Below, one piece after another: positions 46,361 to 58,190 of a stretch of DNA of 64,000 nucleotides. This stretch comes from Apiosordaria backusii. Its lineage: Eukaryota > Ascomycota > Sordariomycetes > Sordariales > Lasiosphaeriaceae. How positions within the stretch are numbered: the first letter of the stretch is position 1; each line of letters starts with the position of its first letter. The translations under genes and the position numbers were made by a program. The notes under the pieces were generated by a model. The model was not told the origin of the DNA and made no database searches. It saw only the letters and a program-made list of their open reading frames with translations. Location: NCBI GenBank assembly GCA_030549205.1, contig JAUKTV010000015.1, positions 806,001 to 870,000 of the forward strand, given 5' to 3'.

Positions 46361-49184
46361 TCAGCCGCCCAGCGCTTGGGTCAGCTTCGTACTGGGCCGC
46401 AGTTGTCTCCCACTGCTTGACGTTTTTGGAAGACTTAGCTCCATCACCGCCTCCGAATCCAGGACTTCTAAATCAGCTGTGGTATTGAGCCGTTGTAAGG
46501 ACTTCTTCCTCCTCTTCCCTCCCTCCGAAGCTGTCAATAAGCCCGGCCGCTTGCGAGGTTTGATCCTGATCTCGACCTTGGGCTCAACATCAGGTTCTAG
46601 TGCCACCTTAACCATTTTTTCAATTACTTCTTCTTCTTAGACCTGCTCTTTTTCCAAGTCCTATATCTCGATAACGCTTACGTTATTATCTACCAGCTCC
46701 TATTCGTAACGACGGCGACGAATAGATAAGGTAAAGCAAGCTAAATTCCTCTTAAGAGAACGGAGTTTCTCGCTCTTCTTCCTGGACTTTTTGTTTTTAA
46801 CTAGAGCTTTCTTATCTATATTATTTTTATTAGCAGTTCTTTTTTATACAATCTTACTATCCTTCAGGAGTATAGTACCTTAGGGTATCGTAAAGTCGCT
46901 ACTATTCCTCAGTTATCTATGCAGAACAACGGTCTTAAGGTTCTAAATACAAAACTACAGGTCGCTTTTATTAAGCCTTTTAAAAAAGTACTAATATAAA
47001 TATATAGTCTATATCCCTAGCGGTTTACCCTCCTTAAGGTACTTAAAGATTATATAATAATAAGGAAGTCTATACTGGTCATCTATACTATAATTAACAT
47101 TATAAAGTTTAAATAACTTCTTTAGTAATTTCTTATTAACTAATTAAATGGTAAGGGCATAACGATATTCTCTAACTATTGATTAAATCACCTTTAAGGA
47201 AGTTAATTAAAGCAGCTCTCCTATTTAAGCTTTATATAAATACTTATAACAGATATATACTTTCTAGGAAGCCTTAGTCTTTTTAAATTTTATAAATTAT
47301 TTATATACTATTTAACCAGTACAATTAACAAACCTATAAATATCTCCTTAACCGTTAATAAGGAAGATCTTAATATTAAAATTAGTAAGTTCTATTAACA
47401 ATATAACATATATATTAAAATTAAAATATCGCTTAATATAATAATAAACCTACTATTTCTATAATAGCATTTAAGTTTAATAATATACCGAAGAATAAAC
47501 TATTAAGCCTTAAATTCCTAAGCGAAAAGGTTTTAAGTTTAAAGGAGGGACCTCTTAGTCTTAGTAAATATAACGTACTTAAAGAACCTAATAAGACCGT
47601 AAGTATTTTAAATAACCTTCGGGATATTAAAATCCTTACCGCTATTAATCTCTATATATAATATAGTAAAAAAGGTGGTATTATTATAGTTAAGATCATT
47701 AAAAGATCGCTCTACCTACTTTTGTTTTATTTTATTATTAAAATCAATAACCTTAATACTATCGTCGCCATATATCTACTTCTTTTTGGCGTTTACTAGG
47801 ATGTTCCTGAGGATATAGAAGATACAGATCTGTTATTAGGAATTAGGAAAGATTTCTAATAGTACGTTCTTCATCGCTACAGCGTAGTCTATAACTATCA
47901 CCGATAGATCTGGCACACCGAGGACCCTCCTGATCTATTTTGTAGCCTAGAAAAGGAATCGAAAGGCATCTTCAGTTTCATTGTTGACGATTCCGAAGAA
48001 GAGGGAGAGGTTATGCCTATGGGGGACTGGGTGGTGGCCTGGTAGAACGGGAGGTTGTGGCGGTTGGTAGCGTACGTTATGTCAATATATAATACGTATA
48101 GATACTGTTATATATATCTTTCTATTCCAGGTTCTACCCACACCAGGGCTTGAAGCTGGTCAGGATTGTCCCTCTCCATTAACTTCCTATAGTGGTATCT
48201 GTGGTAGTCTATAAGCAACAAAACTCCCCCTGCAGCCGTATAACCTTTAAGGGTCTGTTTCCTGATCTTGGCCGTGATATTATATATATCCCTCCGCATA
48301 AGGCATAAGCCCGGGACCTGTTGCCTTACCATCGCGTTAATTTTACGCGCCTTGATCGATTGATGAAGCACCGCACTGTTAATGATCTTAAGCTCCTTCT
48401 TAGTGGGACGACGATGTTGGGAATGGGCAGAAGGATGAGAGGAGGGTTCGTGGTTATGGACTTGGTGGTCGGCATCACCACTGTTCTTAAAAGTCCATCT
48501 ATTAGGGCCACGAATAGCGGTCCCCTTCTATATATAACCACACTTCTTGGTGCCTATAGATTGTAATACGGCTTTAAATGGCCGTGGTTCACCGAAGCGG
48601 TCGCACTTAATATCCCAGCGAGCGTATTCCTTGTTAGGCCCTTGCCTGTAGCGGCTACGCCGTCTAATTACAACGAAACCTCGTTTTCTGGCCCATCGAT
48701 TGAGCTTATTATATAATTCTTAGATGGTATAGGCGGGTGTAAAAGAGCCGTCCTCCTCGGTAAACCCAAAGCCGTTAGGTGGGTTAGGGATGATTCCCGA
48801 ATCGTCTTCTTCATCGGTATCTTCATCGGTATTATCTTCAAATAATATAGAAGTATCGTCGCTGGAACCGTTGGTTTGAGGATCTTCTGCATGCTGGGGA
48901 CGTTCACGAGTATCTTCCGATATGTCTGAGGCATCGTAGGAGAGGTCTGAAGCATCGTCTGAAAGGTCCGAGCCATCGTCTGAAAGGTCCGAGCCATCGT
49001 CTGAAAGGTCCGAGCCATCGTCTGAAAGGTCCGAGCCATCGTCTGAAAGGTCCGAGCCATCGTCTGAAAGGTCCGAGCCATCGTCTGGATACTCTTTAGC
49101 ATTATGGAAATCATTGCTCCAGTCGGTCAGGAGGGCATCGTGGTCGTTATCGGACATCGTGGAAGACTGCAGACTGGTTATCAA
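46361..49184 (-). pseudogene. Mutator-like transposase relic 2
   Basis: The frame opens at 49184 with an acidic Asp/Ser repeat domain, then a stop near 48720. Beyond it the FAR1-like domain is legible (RWARKRGFVVIRRRSRYRQG, YARWDIKCDRFG, KKCGYIWKG), then HQVHNHEPS and an intact piece at 48371-48108 (RRDIYNITAKIR, LQALVWVEPGIERY). The MULE start of the catalytic region (DITYATNRHNLP) is seen near 48070. From about 47900 to 46650 RIP has erased the frame. The C-terminal tail survives at 46615-46361 (IRIKPRKRPGLL...GGKRRKK). Gln codons appear as TAG in the bridging part. No intact protein is possible. Confidence 0.72.
48930..49090 (-). repeat. 21-bp minisatellite coding DDGSDLS
   Basis: Six near-identical 21-bp units and two diverged ones form a direct tandem array inside the N-terminus of MULE transposase 2. 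On the minus strand each unit encodes DDGSDLS, the diverged ones DDASDLS and YDASDIS. The units lie in frame with the transposase. The copies are almost identical, indicating recent expansion or homogenisation by slippage. Confidence 0.9.
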
Positions 49185-49457
49185 GGTCCATTAACACCAC
49201 AGGAATCAGCTCCGTACTGTAAAAAGTCATCCTTAATAGCTTCAATTGATTTTTGGTGGTTGTTGCTATACGTTGGAAAGTGGAAAAGGTGGAAGAGCAC
49301 GCGAAAAATTTGGTTTCTTGGCTGGTGGGCCCTGGTGCCCGGGGATAAAAAGGGTGGTGCCCAAATATCCCATGTGCCCGTATATCAATATTGGTGGTGC
49401 CCAAATATCCATATGGTGCCCCTGTAGTAAAAAGGTGGTGCCAACCTATCAGCCGCC

Positions 49458-50429
49458 CATTTTTATGTCTTGTTGCACAGCTGCGCCGCCTTGCCATGGA
49501 GCCCAAAATGGGAAAGAAAGGGGTCTTACTAGCAAGGAGTTCATCCTTCAGTTGGCGGTGGCGATGGTCTGTTGGCGGTGGCCATGGTCTGTTGACCATG
49601 TGACAGAATGAATCCTGCAGAAAGGTCTATAAAAGAGAGCAGGAACAGAGAGAAAAACAAGCAATACAAACACACAGTTGCAACCCCCATAATATGGACC
49701 CTCATAGAGTGCATCGTGTTATCTAACAGGATGCGAGGTTGAAGAAAACGGTTTCCTGGATTGCGGCAGCGACTGCTCGAACCAACTGCTGTCCAGAGCC
49801 GCACATCTGTACATGAATTGATTGGAGGGGGTAGCGAGTACCTGGCTATGACCAAGTGCTCCGCACTGTCTAGATTCCCGAAAATGGCAGCCCTGCTCAG
49901 CCAAATTCGGCGGCCAGAACAGCAAGTTCTGTACTTAATATGTAATTTTGCTGAGAAATTCTGCCCTTTTGTAAAGCCCTGTATAACTTAACGTTAATAT
50001 CGTTTGTATGATCTTTCAGTATACGCTGGTTGTATTTTTTCTTTATTATACAAGACAATTCCTACAATAACTTTACAGTGGTAATTAAGCCTGCAAGAGC
50101 GGTAACTGATGTTAAGGAACTGGGTAAGTATAAAGCTATCGAGAATAGAGATGTTAACGATAGAGAGTTAATATAAAGAATGGAACGAACCGGAGGAAGC
50201 TCTGTACTTTTATAATTACCCTATATTTTAAACGTTATAAACCGATTTTAAATCAGTTTGTAGTTTGCATATTATTTTCAAATTAAAGCCGAAAATAATC
50301 GTAGTAGAGAGAGGGGTAGGGTGCCGCTTATTAACTACATACCCTATAAGCGAGTCCGAAAACGGCAAAAAATTTCCCTCAACACAACAATACACATGTT
50401 CAAATCGGGGTACTGACAGGGGAGACAAG
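49458..50429. other. Unassigned TE-like DNA between MULE 2 and the HET fragment
   Basis: It contains a short segment at 49590-49728 that starts TGTTGACCATG, holds a TATA-like TCTATAAAAG, and ends ATCTAACA. This resembles a small LTR, but the flanking bases do not match. From 49980 the sequence becomes AT-rich. No gene is supported. Confidence 0.35.
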
Positions 50430-51978
50430 CCCAAGTCGCATGAGTATTGGTAGGATGACTCCTTTTCCGAAGTGCTAGGTAGCTGGTGATTTTGTGAGAC
50501 TGATCATTGGCACACTCTTGATAGCTTCACGCATGCGCTGGGCAGTGAGCCGAGAGACGGCACGGGTTGAAGATATCGCATATTGTCTTTTGGGACTTTT
50601 CGACGTCAACATGCCGCTGCTCTACGGAGAAGGGAAGAAGTCATTCATTCGACTCCAGCAAGAGATTCTTCTTCAATGCGAGGATCAATCGCTATTTGCC
50701 TGGTACACCAAAACATCCGACCACGTGGCGACTGATACTCTTTTTGGACTTCTGGCCGACTGCCCAGATAGATTTCTCGCAAGTGGGAGATTTGAAATGT
50801 TTACACCTATGACAATCGGAGGTGAGCCCTCTGCTGTCACTAGTAAGGGTATTCAGGTGGAGTTATTCCTTGTACCCTGCCATGACGTTGAGGGCGCCGA
50901 CTTTCGAGCGATCCTGGCCTGTGAAAAACTTGAACGTCCAACGCGCAAAGCGCCCACAATTCTTCTCAAACGGCACTGGGGCATGGGAGACCAATATTCT
51001 CGAGTCCTCCCTTACCGAGATGATTGGGTCGAAAGAGATACTTCGCTTGATGAGAGTGGCTCTTGGGAGCGTGTTTTCGTCAACCAGCAGCCTGGGTCAA
51101 ATCCAGGGATTCTGAGGATTGCGACTTCCAAAGAGAATTCTCTGCTAAGGTTTAAGGAAGTCATCCCATTGACATGGGAAATTGCAGAGACAGCCCCACA
51201 CCGGGCTTGGAATGATGGGACGAGTTCACTTGAACTCCCGATTAGCAAAGTTCACATTGGCGTTCCTATTGCTATCTTCAAGGTGAAGGTTTGGCTGGAG
51301 AAGGATCCTATCTACATTGACGTGGCAATTGGATTAAAGGTCAACAGCCAACGATCATGCCAGAGCTGGTGTCGGATAACCCCTCCCGCAAGTGATGTGA
51401 CTGGCACGCAGAACCTTTCGGAAGGGATGTTCCGCCTGCCAGATGTCGACTTTGCTTCCGCATCAGCCACCGACAGTCTCAGAGACGACACTTCAGTTCT
51501 TGAGATAGTCAGAGAACACCACCACCCCAGTGGTTTGGATATTTCTCTTCATGTACTGAGACGAGTGTCCTCTGGAACCGGGTACCAGTTGGCTGGTTCC
51601 ATTCTCGGCACTTTTCCATTGGTTATATCGGTCATCCGCGATTATGACATTGGGTCTGGTGCTTTGCGGATGACACACGAAAGCCTGTTTTTGAGACTCG
51701 ACGTGGTAACTTGCTATGTAAAGTTTCAAAACGTCCATGAAGACCTTTTGACAGATATCATCTCACCCGACCAATTGCAAGCATTGTTCGATGATCCCTT
51801 TGGGTTGAACTGGTCAGATTCAGATATGACTTCGAAGATCCGTATGCGGCTGCCGAATCACTTTAACGCTTTTGAAACGACCCTTAAACACATAAGGGAC
51901 TCTTTGGAAAGGATTAGGGACATTTTCAACAACCAAGTAAGTCATACAAGATTGACTAGGCACTTGATTTACTATTAG
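50430..51978 (+). pseudogene. HET-domain gene, C-terminal half (HET end + DUF8212-like)
   Basis: The long open frame begins near 50479 (the first in-frame initiator is only a GTG at 50494). It opens with the second half of a HET module: ASRMRWAVSRETARVEDIAY then CLLGLFDVNMPLLYGEG and FIRLQQEIL...DQSLFAW. This is followed by the DUF8212-type region seen in HET-E-like proteins (FASG...GLLADCPDRF-type pattern, here LFGLLADCPDRFLASGRF). About 400 further residues are typical of the family and end at RDIFNNQ, just before a GTAAGT. Upstream, 50430-50478 still resembles HET exon 2 but with a frame slip and a TAG. There is no HET N-terminus here; it matches the half missing at 10010. It is not a complete gene as it stands. 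Confidence 0.85.
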
Positions 51979-53268
51979 CTACTTAGGGGCTGCTTGAAAG
52001 CAGACCTATAGGAACAATCTTTTGAAACAAACGCTGACTAGGTGCGAAATAGGGCTCCAGATCAGCTGATGCGAGACCTGCAATCTCTATTCTTCAGAGT
52101 AGAAACCCTTGGGAGGAGCCTCTTTCTCAGTTGCAGGATGGCATAGAAGACCTTGAAAAGATAGTTTCTACAGAGTTAAAGAAGGAATAGAAAGCCCCGA
52201 CATTGGAACTCGGCCTGGACATATACCACCAAAAGGTAAGGTTCTAGTAAACAAGCCTCTGGTCAAGAGTAATAAATATGAATTACCTACTTGATAGGCT
52301 AGAGCTCAAAATGCAAGCACCTTTTCTCATGAAGACTTTTTATGCTAAATTGGGTAAGAGTAATGAACTGTCTCAGATGCAAAATATCTCATACCTGACG
52401 CTCTTGCTATCATGAATTAGGTCAGAGAATAGGACTGTTTAGGCTAAAAGAGAATGTCACAAGCATCAAACCGAATGTGATTAGCGAAAACACATGCCAT
52501 TTATACTGCTGGGTGGGCATAGCTATACGTGATGTAAATAAAGAATCAGATGCAGTAAGTTGAAACAGGCCTCCCACGTTATGAAATACAGCTTGTTAAA
52601 GAGTGGACAGGTTTTGAAAGATAGTTGATGGCTATAAGATGATAGCTAGTAGGTGTTCAAACATTATCGCTAGACCGTTTTGCATATTAGAAAGAGCTTA
52701 AAAGATAGTAAATAACGCTTTAAAGATAGTCGTTAAATATTAAAAAATAATCATCAAGTATTAGAAGATACCTAGTCGTTAAGTGTTAAAAGATAATTAA
52801 TAAATATTAAAATAGTATCTTTATAATTTTTCAAAGTTAGAAGAGGTTTAAAAGATACTAAATAGACTATCAAAGATAGTCCTTAAGTTTTACAAGATAA
52901 CTTATAACTATTGAAATACGATTTATACGTCTTTCAAAGTTAGAAATGTTTATAAAGATAGTAAATATACCTTTCAAGATAGTTATTAAATATTAAAAGA
53001 TAGTTAGAAGGCTTTCTCGATTGGTTTATAGGCATTCAAATGTATAGATCAATATTATAATACCTTATACTTAGATTAAAGTTCAATGAATGCTTAGATA
53101 GAGACTAAAACATGCTGAAATAGAGTCTAAGACATACTCAGATAGAGTCTAGGATGAGCTTAGATAAAGTCTGGGATATGCTCAGATAAAGTCTTCTGTA
53201 AGCTTGGATAAGATTCTCTATCTGAAGTTAGGAAGCTAGGATATAGCATAGGTAGGTAATGGACCCTG
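51979..53268. repeat. Degenerate short repeats downstream of the HET fragment
   Basis: 52000-52230 may be a decayed last exon of the HET gene, with several TAG stops. From about 52600 to 53010 the word AAAGATAGT and variants (AAGATAGTTA, AAAAGATAGT) recur more than ten times in AT-rich DNA with TTAAATATTAAA between. From 53095 to 53215 there are about six tandem units of 20-24 bp of the type ATGCTCAGATAGAGTCTA. The array stops just before the amidase 3' end. Confidence 0.6.
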
Positions 53269-55575
53269 TCATGTAGAAGGTGTCGGAAACAGATCAGGCC
53301 CAGCCAAAACTCCCAAAGGGCGCCCACTCTTAATCAAGACCTTTTCCACAAAGTCTATGAGGGCGCAATCCGATCCTGTTTAGGTACATACCCTAGTTAG
53401 CAAAGAGAAGCATAAAACAGCACTGCGGCAAGGTAATATATTTACCTTCTGGTCCGAAGATCGACACCGATAACGGCACCTCTACGCGGGCCTTGGTGAC
53501 TGGCGATATGTGCGACACAGTTCCGACTATAGAGAGAAATCATGAGTGAGTGAAATGTGAATCGCCCACGTAACACTTACTTGGAACAACTACCTGCGGC
53601 AGCCCGCCCAAGAAGGAGTACAGGTCTCTGCAAAACCCGAAACGCTGGAGAGAGTAGCCGCTCTTCTCAGGAGGCCCGTGGTAAACATCTCTGTACAGAG
53701 GCTCGGGATCTCCAGCGGGGAGGACGAGAATGGTGTTATCGCCAAAAACATGCTGGCGGAGGAAGTTGCGGTACAATGCCTGTTGTTGGAGCGCAGCCAG
53801 GAATTGTTCGTCGGTGACCTTGGCTCCCAAGTTCCTGTGTATGGGTCAGTCGGAGAATCATGCATGCGTAGGGGAGCCGCGTTGTCAGTCATGCCACTGA
53901 CCATTTGAACCTGACCATGGGGTTGGCGTAGGGCTCTCTGCTATGTGCTCTGTTAAAAGCCTCTCGAAACGGAAGATTGTTGTGGTAAGAACCGAACAGC
54001 TGAATGTGGGCTAAGGTCTTCATCCAGGCATTTTAGCGAGCCGCTTGGAGCCGACAATCATGAACCCCTCAACGCATGCATAGTAGGTAGAAACATACCG
54101 TGGCAAGGAACTCGTCAAGTGGTACATTATTTGGCGCCTCAGCCTTCGCAGCCCAATCAGCGGAGACATTGAAGTCAACTCGGGTCTGTTGTATGAACTT
54201 CTCAACATCCTGAACAAATGCCTCGAGCCTCTTTCGAGAGTCTTCCGGGTACTCGTCGAAATGTTCCCTGGCGTAGAGTAGACGATCATACTATCAATAG
54301 AACCTCGCTTAGTAACCGGATTTCGGCTTGCAAAAAAAGCAGATAGAGCTTGCAATATCCCACCTGTATATCGCGCTGGTCGGTGTACCAAGCCTTTCCG
54401 AAGACCTTGAACTCTGTAATGGATCTGGAAAAGAAGCCCGCTGTATCTAGGTGCCTAAGGTGATGAGTATCAGTATCACCGAGACATCCTCGCATAGTTG
54501 GTCAGTTCAGGCACATACTTTGAGACAGGGACAATGCCATCAAGAACCGATATTCCGTGTGTTGGTCTGATACCAAAGACGCCCTGGCTTGCGGCTGGAC
54601 ACACCATGCTCCCAAGGGCTATGGAGATTAGACACACGGTAGTTATGCGGGAGTTCATGACCAAGCGGTCTCTTACTGTCTGTGCCAATTGCGTAGTCCA
54701 GCCATGAATATCCAGCTACAGCTGCCGCACTTCCTGTGCTGCTCCCATCTGGATCAAGATATCCATCGCCCCGAGGGTTGAATGGACACGGGTAGTCGAC
54801 CCAATCCCCAGCACGCTCTCCAGAGGCAAACTGCGCTGTTTTGGTCTTTCCGACGATAACCGCTCCTGCCTTGATCAGTCGAAGAACCATCTCAGATGTT
54901 CCATCCACAATGCCTGAAATTGCTTGATAGTCTCGAGAGGAGGCACTGGTGGGGGTCCCGGCGAGGTGGTAGACATCTTTGACAGCGACTCGCTTTCCCC
55001 GCAATGGAAATTCGTCGGTAGGAGGATCGTAGTAAAGTCGCGAGGGGACAGGAATGAGGCTTCCGGGGTACTCTTGGAACCTAATGAATATTTTGTTAGT
55101 CAAATGATCATTTTGTTTTTGAAAATGCCACTTACGTAGGCGACGTTGTCTCCGTCTTGTTCCTGGTAACTCCGAACATAAAGGCACGGTGGGTGTCCTG
55201 ATACAGACGGTAAACCTTGTAAATACCCGAGTTCTGAAAGTAATATGGGCCTGAGTGAAGACGAGCGTTGTCTATTCCTGGCGTGCTGATTTCGTGGGTC
55301 AACCTCGAGGTCTTTGTTTTCGAAGAGGCATTAGGGATTTGACAAAGTGCCACGTGTTGGAAAAAGTCTTCGTTGATCACATCGTCGAATTCCAGCATTC
55401 GATCTTTCTCTTTGTCCAGCTTGACATTCCAATCGACGGCATTCTGATCGACGACGTGGATAACGACAGGTCCGGATCGTTCTTCGAGTTTGCCATCGAG
55501 CTTCGTAAGGTATCCAGATGGGGCAGTGTCGGTCACAAAAGTGACGCCGCCTTGGGAGAACTGAATTCTCTGCAT
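53269..55575 (-). CDS. Amidase (amidase-signature family)
   Basis: About eight introns. Exons I can place: 55575-55136, 55080-54677, 54618-54519, 54454-54364, 54290-54099, then pieces down to the stop at 53271-53269 after LFPTPST. Residues 1-146 are a fungal N-terminal extension (not catalytic, no signal peptide). The amidase core shows the catalytic Lys in VAVKDVYHLAG, the Gly/Ser box GSSTGSAAAVAG, and the nucleophile Ser in GTDTLGSMVCPAA, which is created by an intron join, so the Ser-cisSer-Lys triad appears complete. The C-terminal part has DYSFLGGLPQV-like and VEVPLSVSIFGPEG motifs of the family. It hydrolyses an amide; the substrate is unknown. The exact acceptor of exon 6 near 54020 is uncertain. 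The gene is free of RIP. Confidence 0.85.
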
Positions 55576-56857
55576 CGCGTCGGGTTCGGGAGTTGGTGAT
55601 TGCGAAGTGCTTCAGTGAACAAAAGAAGGAGGGAAAGGTCGCGGAGTGGTGGAGAATTCAATTGAGAGCTGTTGAGAGTGGCACAACGCGGGGCAGATAA
55701 AGGCGTCGAGAATTGGTGCCAGCCGCATGGGCAGACCGCCAGGCGCCAATGACATCTGTCTAGGGTTCCTTTCATCCCGACGTCCACAGACTTCTTTGGG
55801 GTGTGGATTGCCTAAGGACCGCGTGCAAGTCATCTGAGACATTGGAAACCTGCATCGTAAACCTAGGCGCCACAGGGTCTTCACCTCACAGTGCCTTCTA
55901 CCGGCTATGGCTGGGTGTCATCTTTCCGGTATGGACTTGCTATTTCAGGTTGCCTACCTAGGTTTTACAGAGTGAAATGCTCCGTCGCGCTCATACCAAA
56001 TGCCTTTACTTGTCAAATACCTAGGTACATGTGGTGACTGTCGCGATACAATTTGTTTGTTTGCAAAGCAGCCATATGTTACTGTTCGTTAGCCGCATTC
56101 TCCCCTCAAACCGCCAGCACCACGGGGAGACAACAAATATACTAATGGCATGAAACAGCCCTCGACGGGCGTCACACAGAATTGCATTTTCTTGATCATC
56201 TACCGGGTACCTACACCCGCAGGGAGAAATTGTTTCCATGTCACTTCCAGTCCCCAGCAAGAGATAGCTCAACTGCCAGCGTCACCAACCTGCAGTTGCC
56301 CCCTCAGAGGGTGACAATCAAGGACCTGTGGCATGTTCTGGGCCAGCATGATCTTGACACTTCTGGGTTCAAATGAATCAGATACACGTCTTCTCTAGAC
56401 CCTGGATTGCTCAACACTTTGTTGAAAGCCAGGACGTCCTATTGTCACCAACTTCAAGGATTTCAGCAGGACCATCTAGAAGTCACAGGGGTCTTTACTT
56501 TTCAGACCGAGCGCTGTCACAACACTTCCTTCGTTTAGTTCCTATGCCGCGTTTATGTTGCTCATCCTTCATCGTCCGTTAGATTCCTATGCGAGATAAT
56601 GCAGACGGAAAAGATCTTTTTAAGCACAGTGATCCAAGCAAGGGTGTCCATGCCGGTGAGCTTTTTATGACCATGAAATCCATTCACAGGTTGAAGATCT
56701 CTTCTGACTGCGCAAAAGATACTTCTGGCCGAACAGCTCATAAGTGACGCAAGATAGTCCTCGTTCAACATGCTCATTTACCTAGAGTTACTCAGTACCT
56801 TACTTGATGAGTAGGTCGACGACTTTCAACGGCGTCAGTTTTGAGTTATCAAGTTAG
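55576..56857. other. Intergenic, nothing recognised
   Basis: It holds the amidase promoter on the left. Several short frames on both strands (60-90 codons) have no domain or plausible splice joins. Composition is normal and no repeats are visible. Confidence 0.45.
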
Positions 56858-57961
56858 TCTCAAGTCCAGCGCTGCAGCTTCACAGCTGGCCCACCGAGCC
56901 CAACCATCTGGGTTCCTACCAAGAACTGGGAATCCGTCACCGCCGACGCCAATTATAGAGTCAGTCACCCACTAGTGGAGTTCAAAACCAGGAAGAGACG
57001 CCGGCACCGCGGCGCTGTGAGGGTAGCCGTCATCTCCTACCCCAAGCTTGTAGAGGCTGGACTGGGTGCATGTGTCTTCAACCTGGAGGGTTTCCTCCAA
57101 AGCCATGAATACGCCGCGGCGATGTCAGTGGATTTTGAGGAGCCGTATATCAACCCCTTTGCGGACATCAGAGAAATACACAAAATCGATCCAAGGGAGT
57201 GGTTAGCGCTTCATGAGATCCCACCCGAGGCGATCGTCAACGTCGTCACCTGGCGTACACCGGAACCGAAGAGAATCAAGACTCTATCCGCTCGTGGCCA
57301 TCGAGGGTCATTTTACAAGCGTCTGATGAGCATGTAAGTGCGGGATTTGGACGAGGAACGCTACCAGAGTTCGTTACGGGAGTTGTATAAAAAGTGCGAT
57401 GTCTATGATGGTGATGATGAAGAGATTGTCGCGTGGACAACGGTTTCCTGGAGTAATATCGCCGAGTTCTTTAGTATGGATGGCAAGTGGATAAGTTTTC
57501 ATTCGAAAACTAAGAAGGAAAAGGCTCGGATGCTCAGGGAGACGATGGATGCCATGCGGAAAAGGCTTGTACGATCGCTGAAGAAGAACTCGCCCCAGCT
57601 AGGAGATGATGTGTTTATGGGGTTGCTGATGCTGATGTCCATGTCGGACCCGGTGTGGAAGTTGGTTAGGGGGGATTTCGTTTCGAAATTCCAACATGAC
57701 GTGGTTAGCTTTTTTCGCAGGCTTCTGGAGCCTGGGGAGTGGGCGACGCTGAAAGATGAAGAGAGTCAACGGCGTCTGAGCCAGTTTGTTGCCTTTTTGT
57801 ATGACAGGGGCGTGCTATATATGGATGAGTTGGAGAAGTCTGGCATTCACATGCAAGATCCTGGCAAGTTCGAGTGGGTGATAAAGGATTACAGGCTTCA
57901 GTGTATGGAGATCCTAGAGGACGATGAGGATGCGGATGGTGACAATGATGGATGCGAGTAG
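56858..57961 (+). pseudogene. Hypothetical fungal protein with in-frame TAA
   Basis: One frame is open from about 56858 (RCSFTAGPPSPTIWVP...) through 57334, has a single TAA at 57335-57337, and stays open in the same frame to a TAG at 57961. Codon use and protein character are continuous across the stop (RLMSM, then VRDLDEERYQ). The first part has PKLVEAGLGACVFNLEGF and LHEIPPEAIVNVVTW; the second is helical and ends acidic. The bases AT/GTAAGTGC at the stop look like an intron donor, but the nearest CAG acceptor gives a 34-nt intron and the wrong frame. I recognise no family; a DUF7587-like fold is a guess. The true N-terminus, upstream of 56858, is not resolved. A diverged copy of its C-terminal part lies inverted at 58195-58427. 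Confidence 0.5.
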
Positions 57962-58190
57962 TAATGGGACGACTAGAAGATAGCTTGATTAGTATTGAAG
58001 AAGTTCATAGGGATATGGTTGCATTAAAGAGATAATGTAAAAAAGCAACAAGAGACAGGTTGTTAAGCAGCCAACCGGAATATAGATACCTACCTTAATC
58101 AGCAATAGGTGATAGTTCCGACTCCAACCCGAAATGAATTCTCAATATCTCGTTGTGAGGCACGTCCATGTTAACCACCATCTTGCTCGA

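Larger units (their letters stand above)
45970..49457 (-). mobile_element. MULE 2, 3.5-kb element with inverted terminal repeats
   Basis: The left end GGCGGCTGATAGGTTGGCAC at 45970 is repeated as its complement ending at 49457. The match extends about 60 bases (through CACCTTTTTACTAC and CCATATGGATATTTGGGCACC). The right terminal region has this last word twice, so it is about 110 bases long. The element contains a minus-strand transposase relic (49184 to 46361). The bases beyond the two ends do not show a clear 9-bp duplication (GACTCCGAAA on the left, CATTTTTATG on the right). It interrupts MULE 1. The middle is RIP-degraded while the ends are well preserved. Confidence 0.78.

Noticed and set aside
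49590..49728. Small solo LTR (TGTTG...TAACA with TATA box)
   Set aside because: Flanking bases do not match and no second copy is in the window; too weak to call.
10010..50430. Starship-type giant element explaining the whole block
   Set aside because: No tyrosine-recombinase captain, no defined ends and no target duplication at 10.0 or 50.4 kb; kept only as a hypothesis to test.
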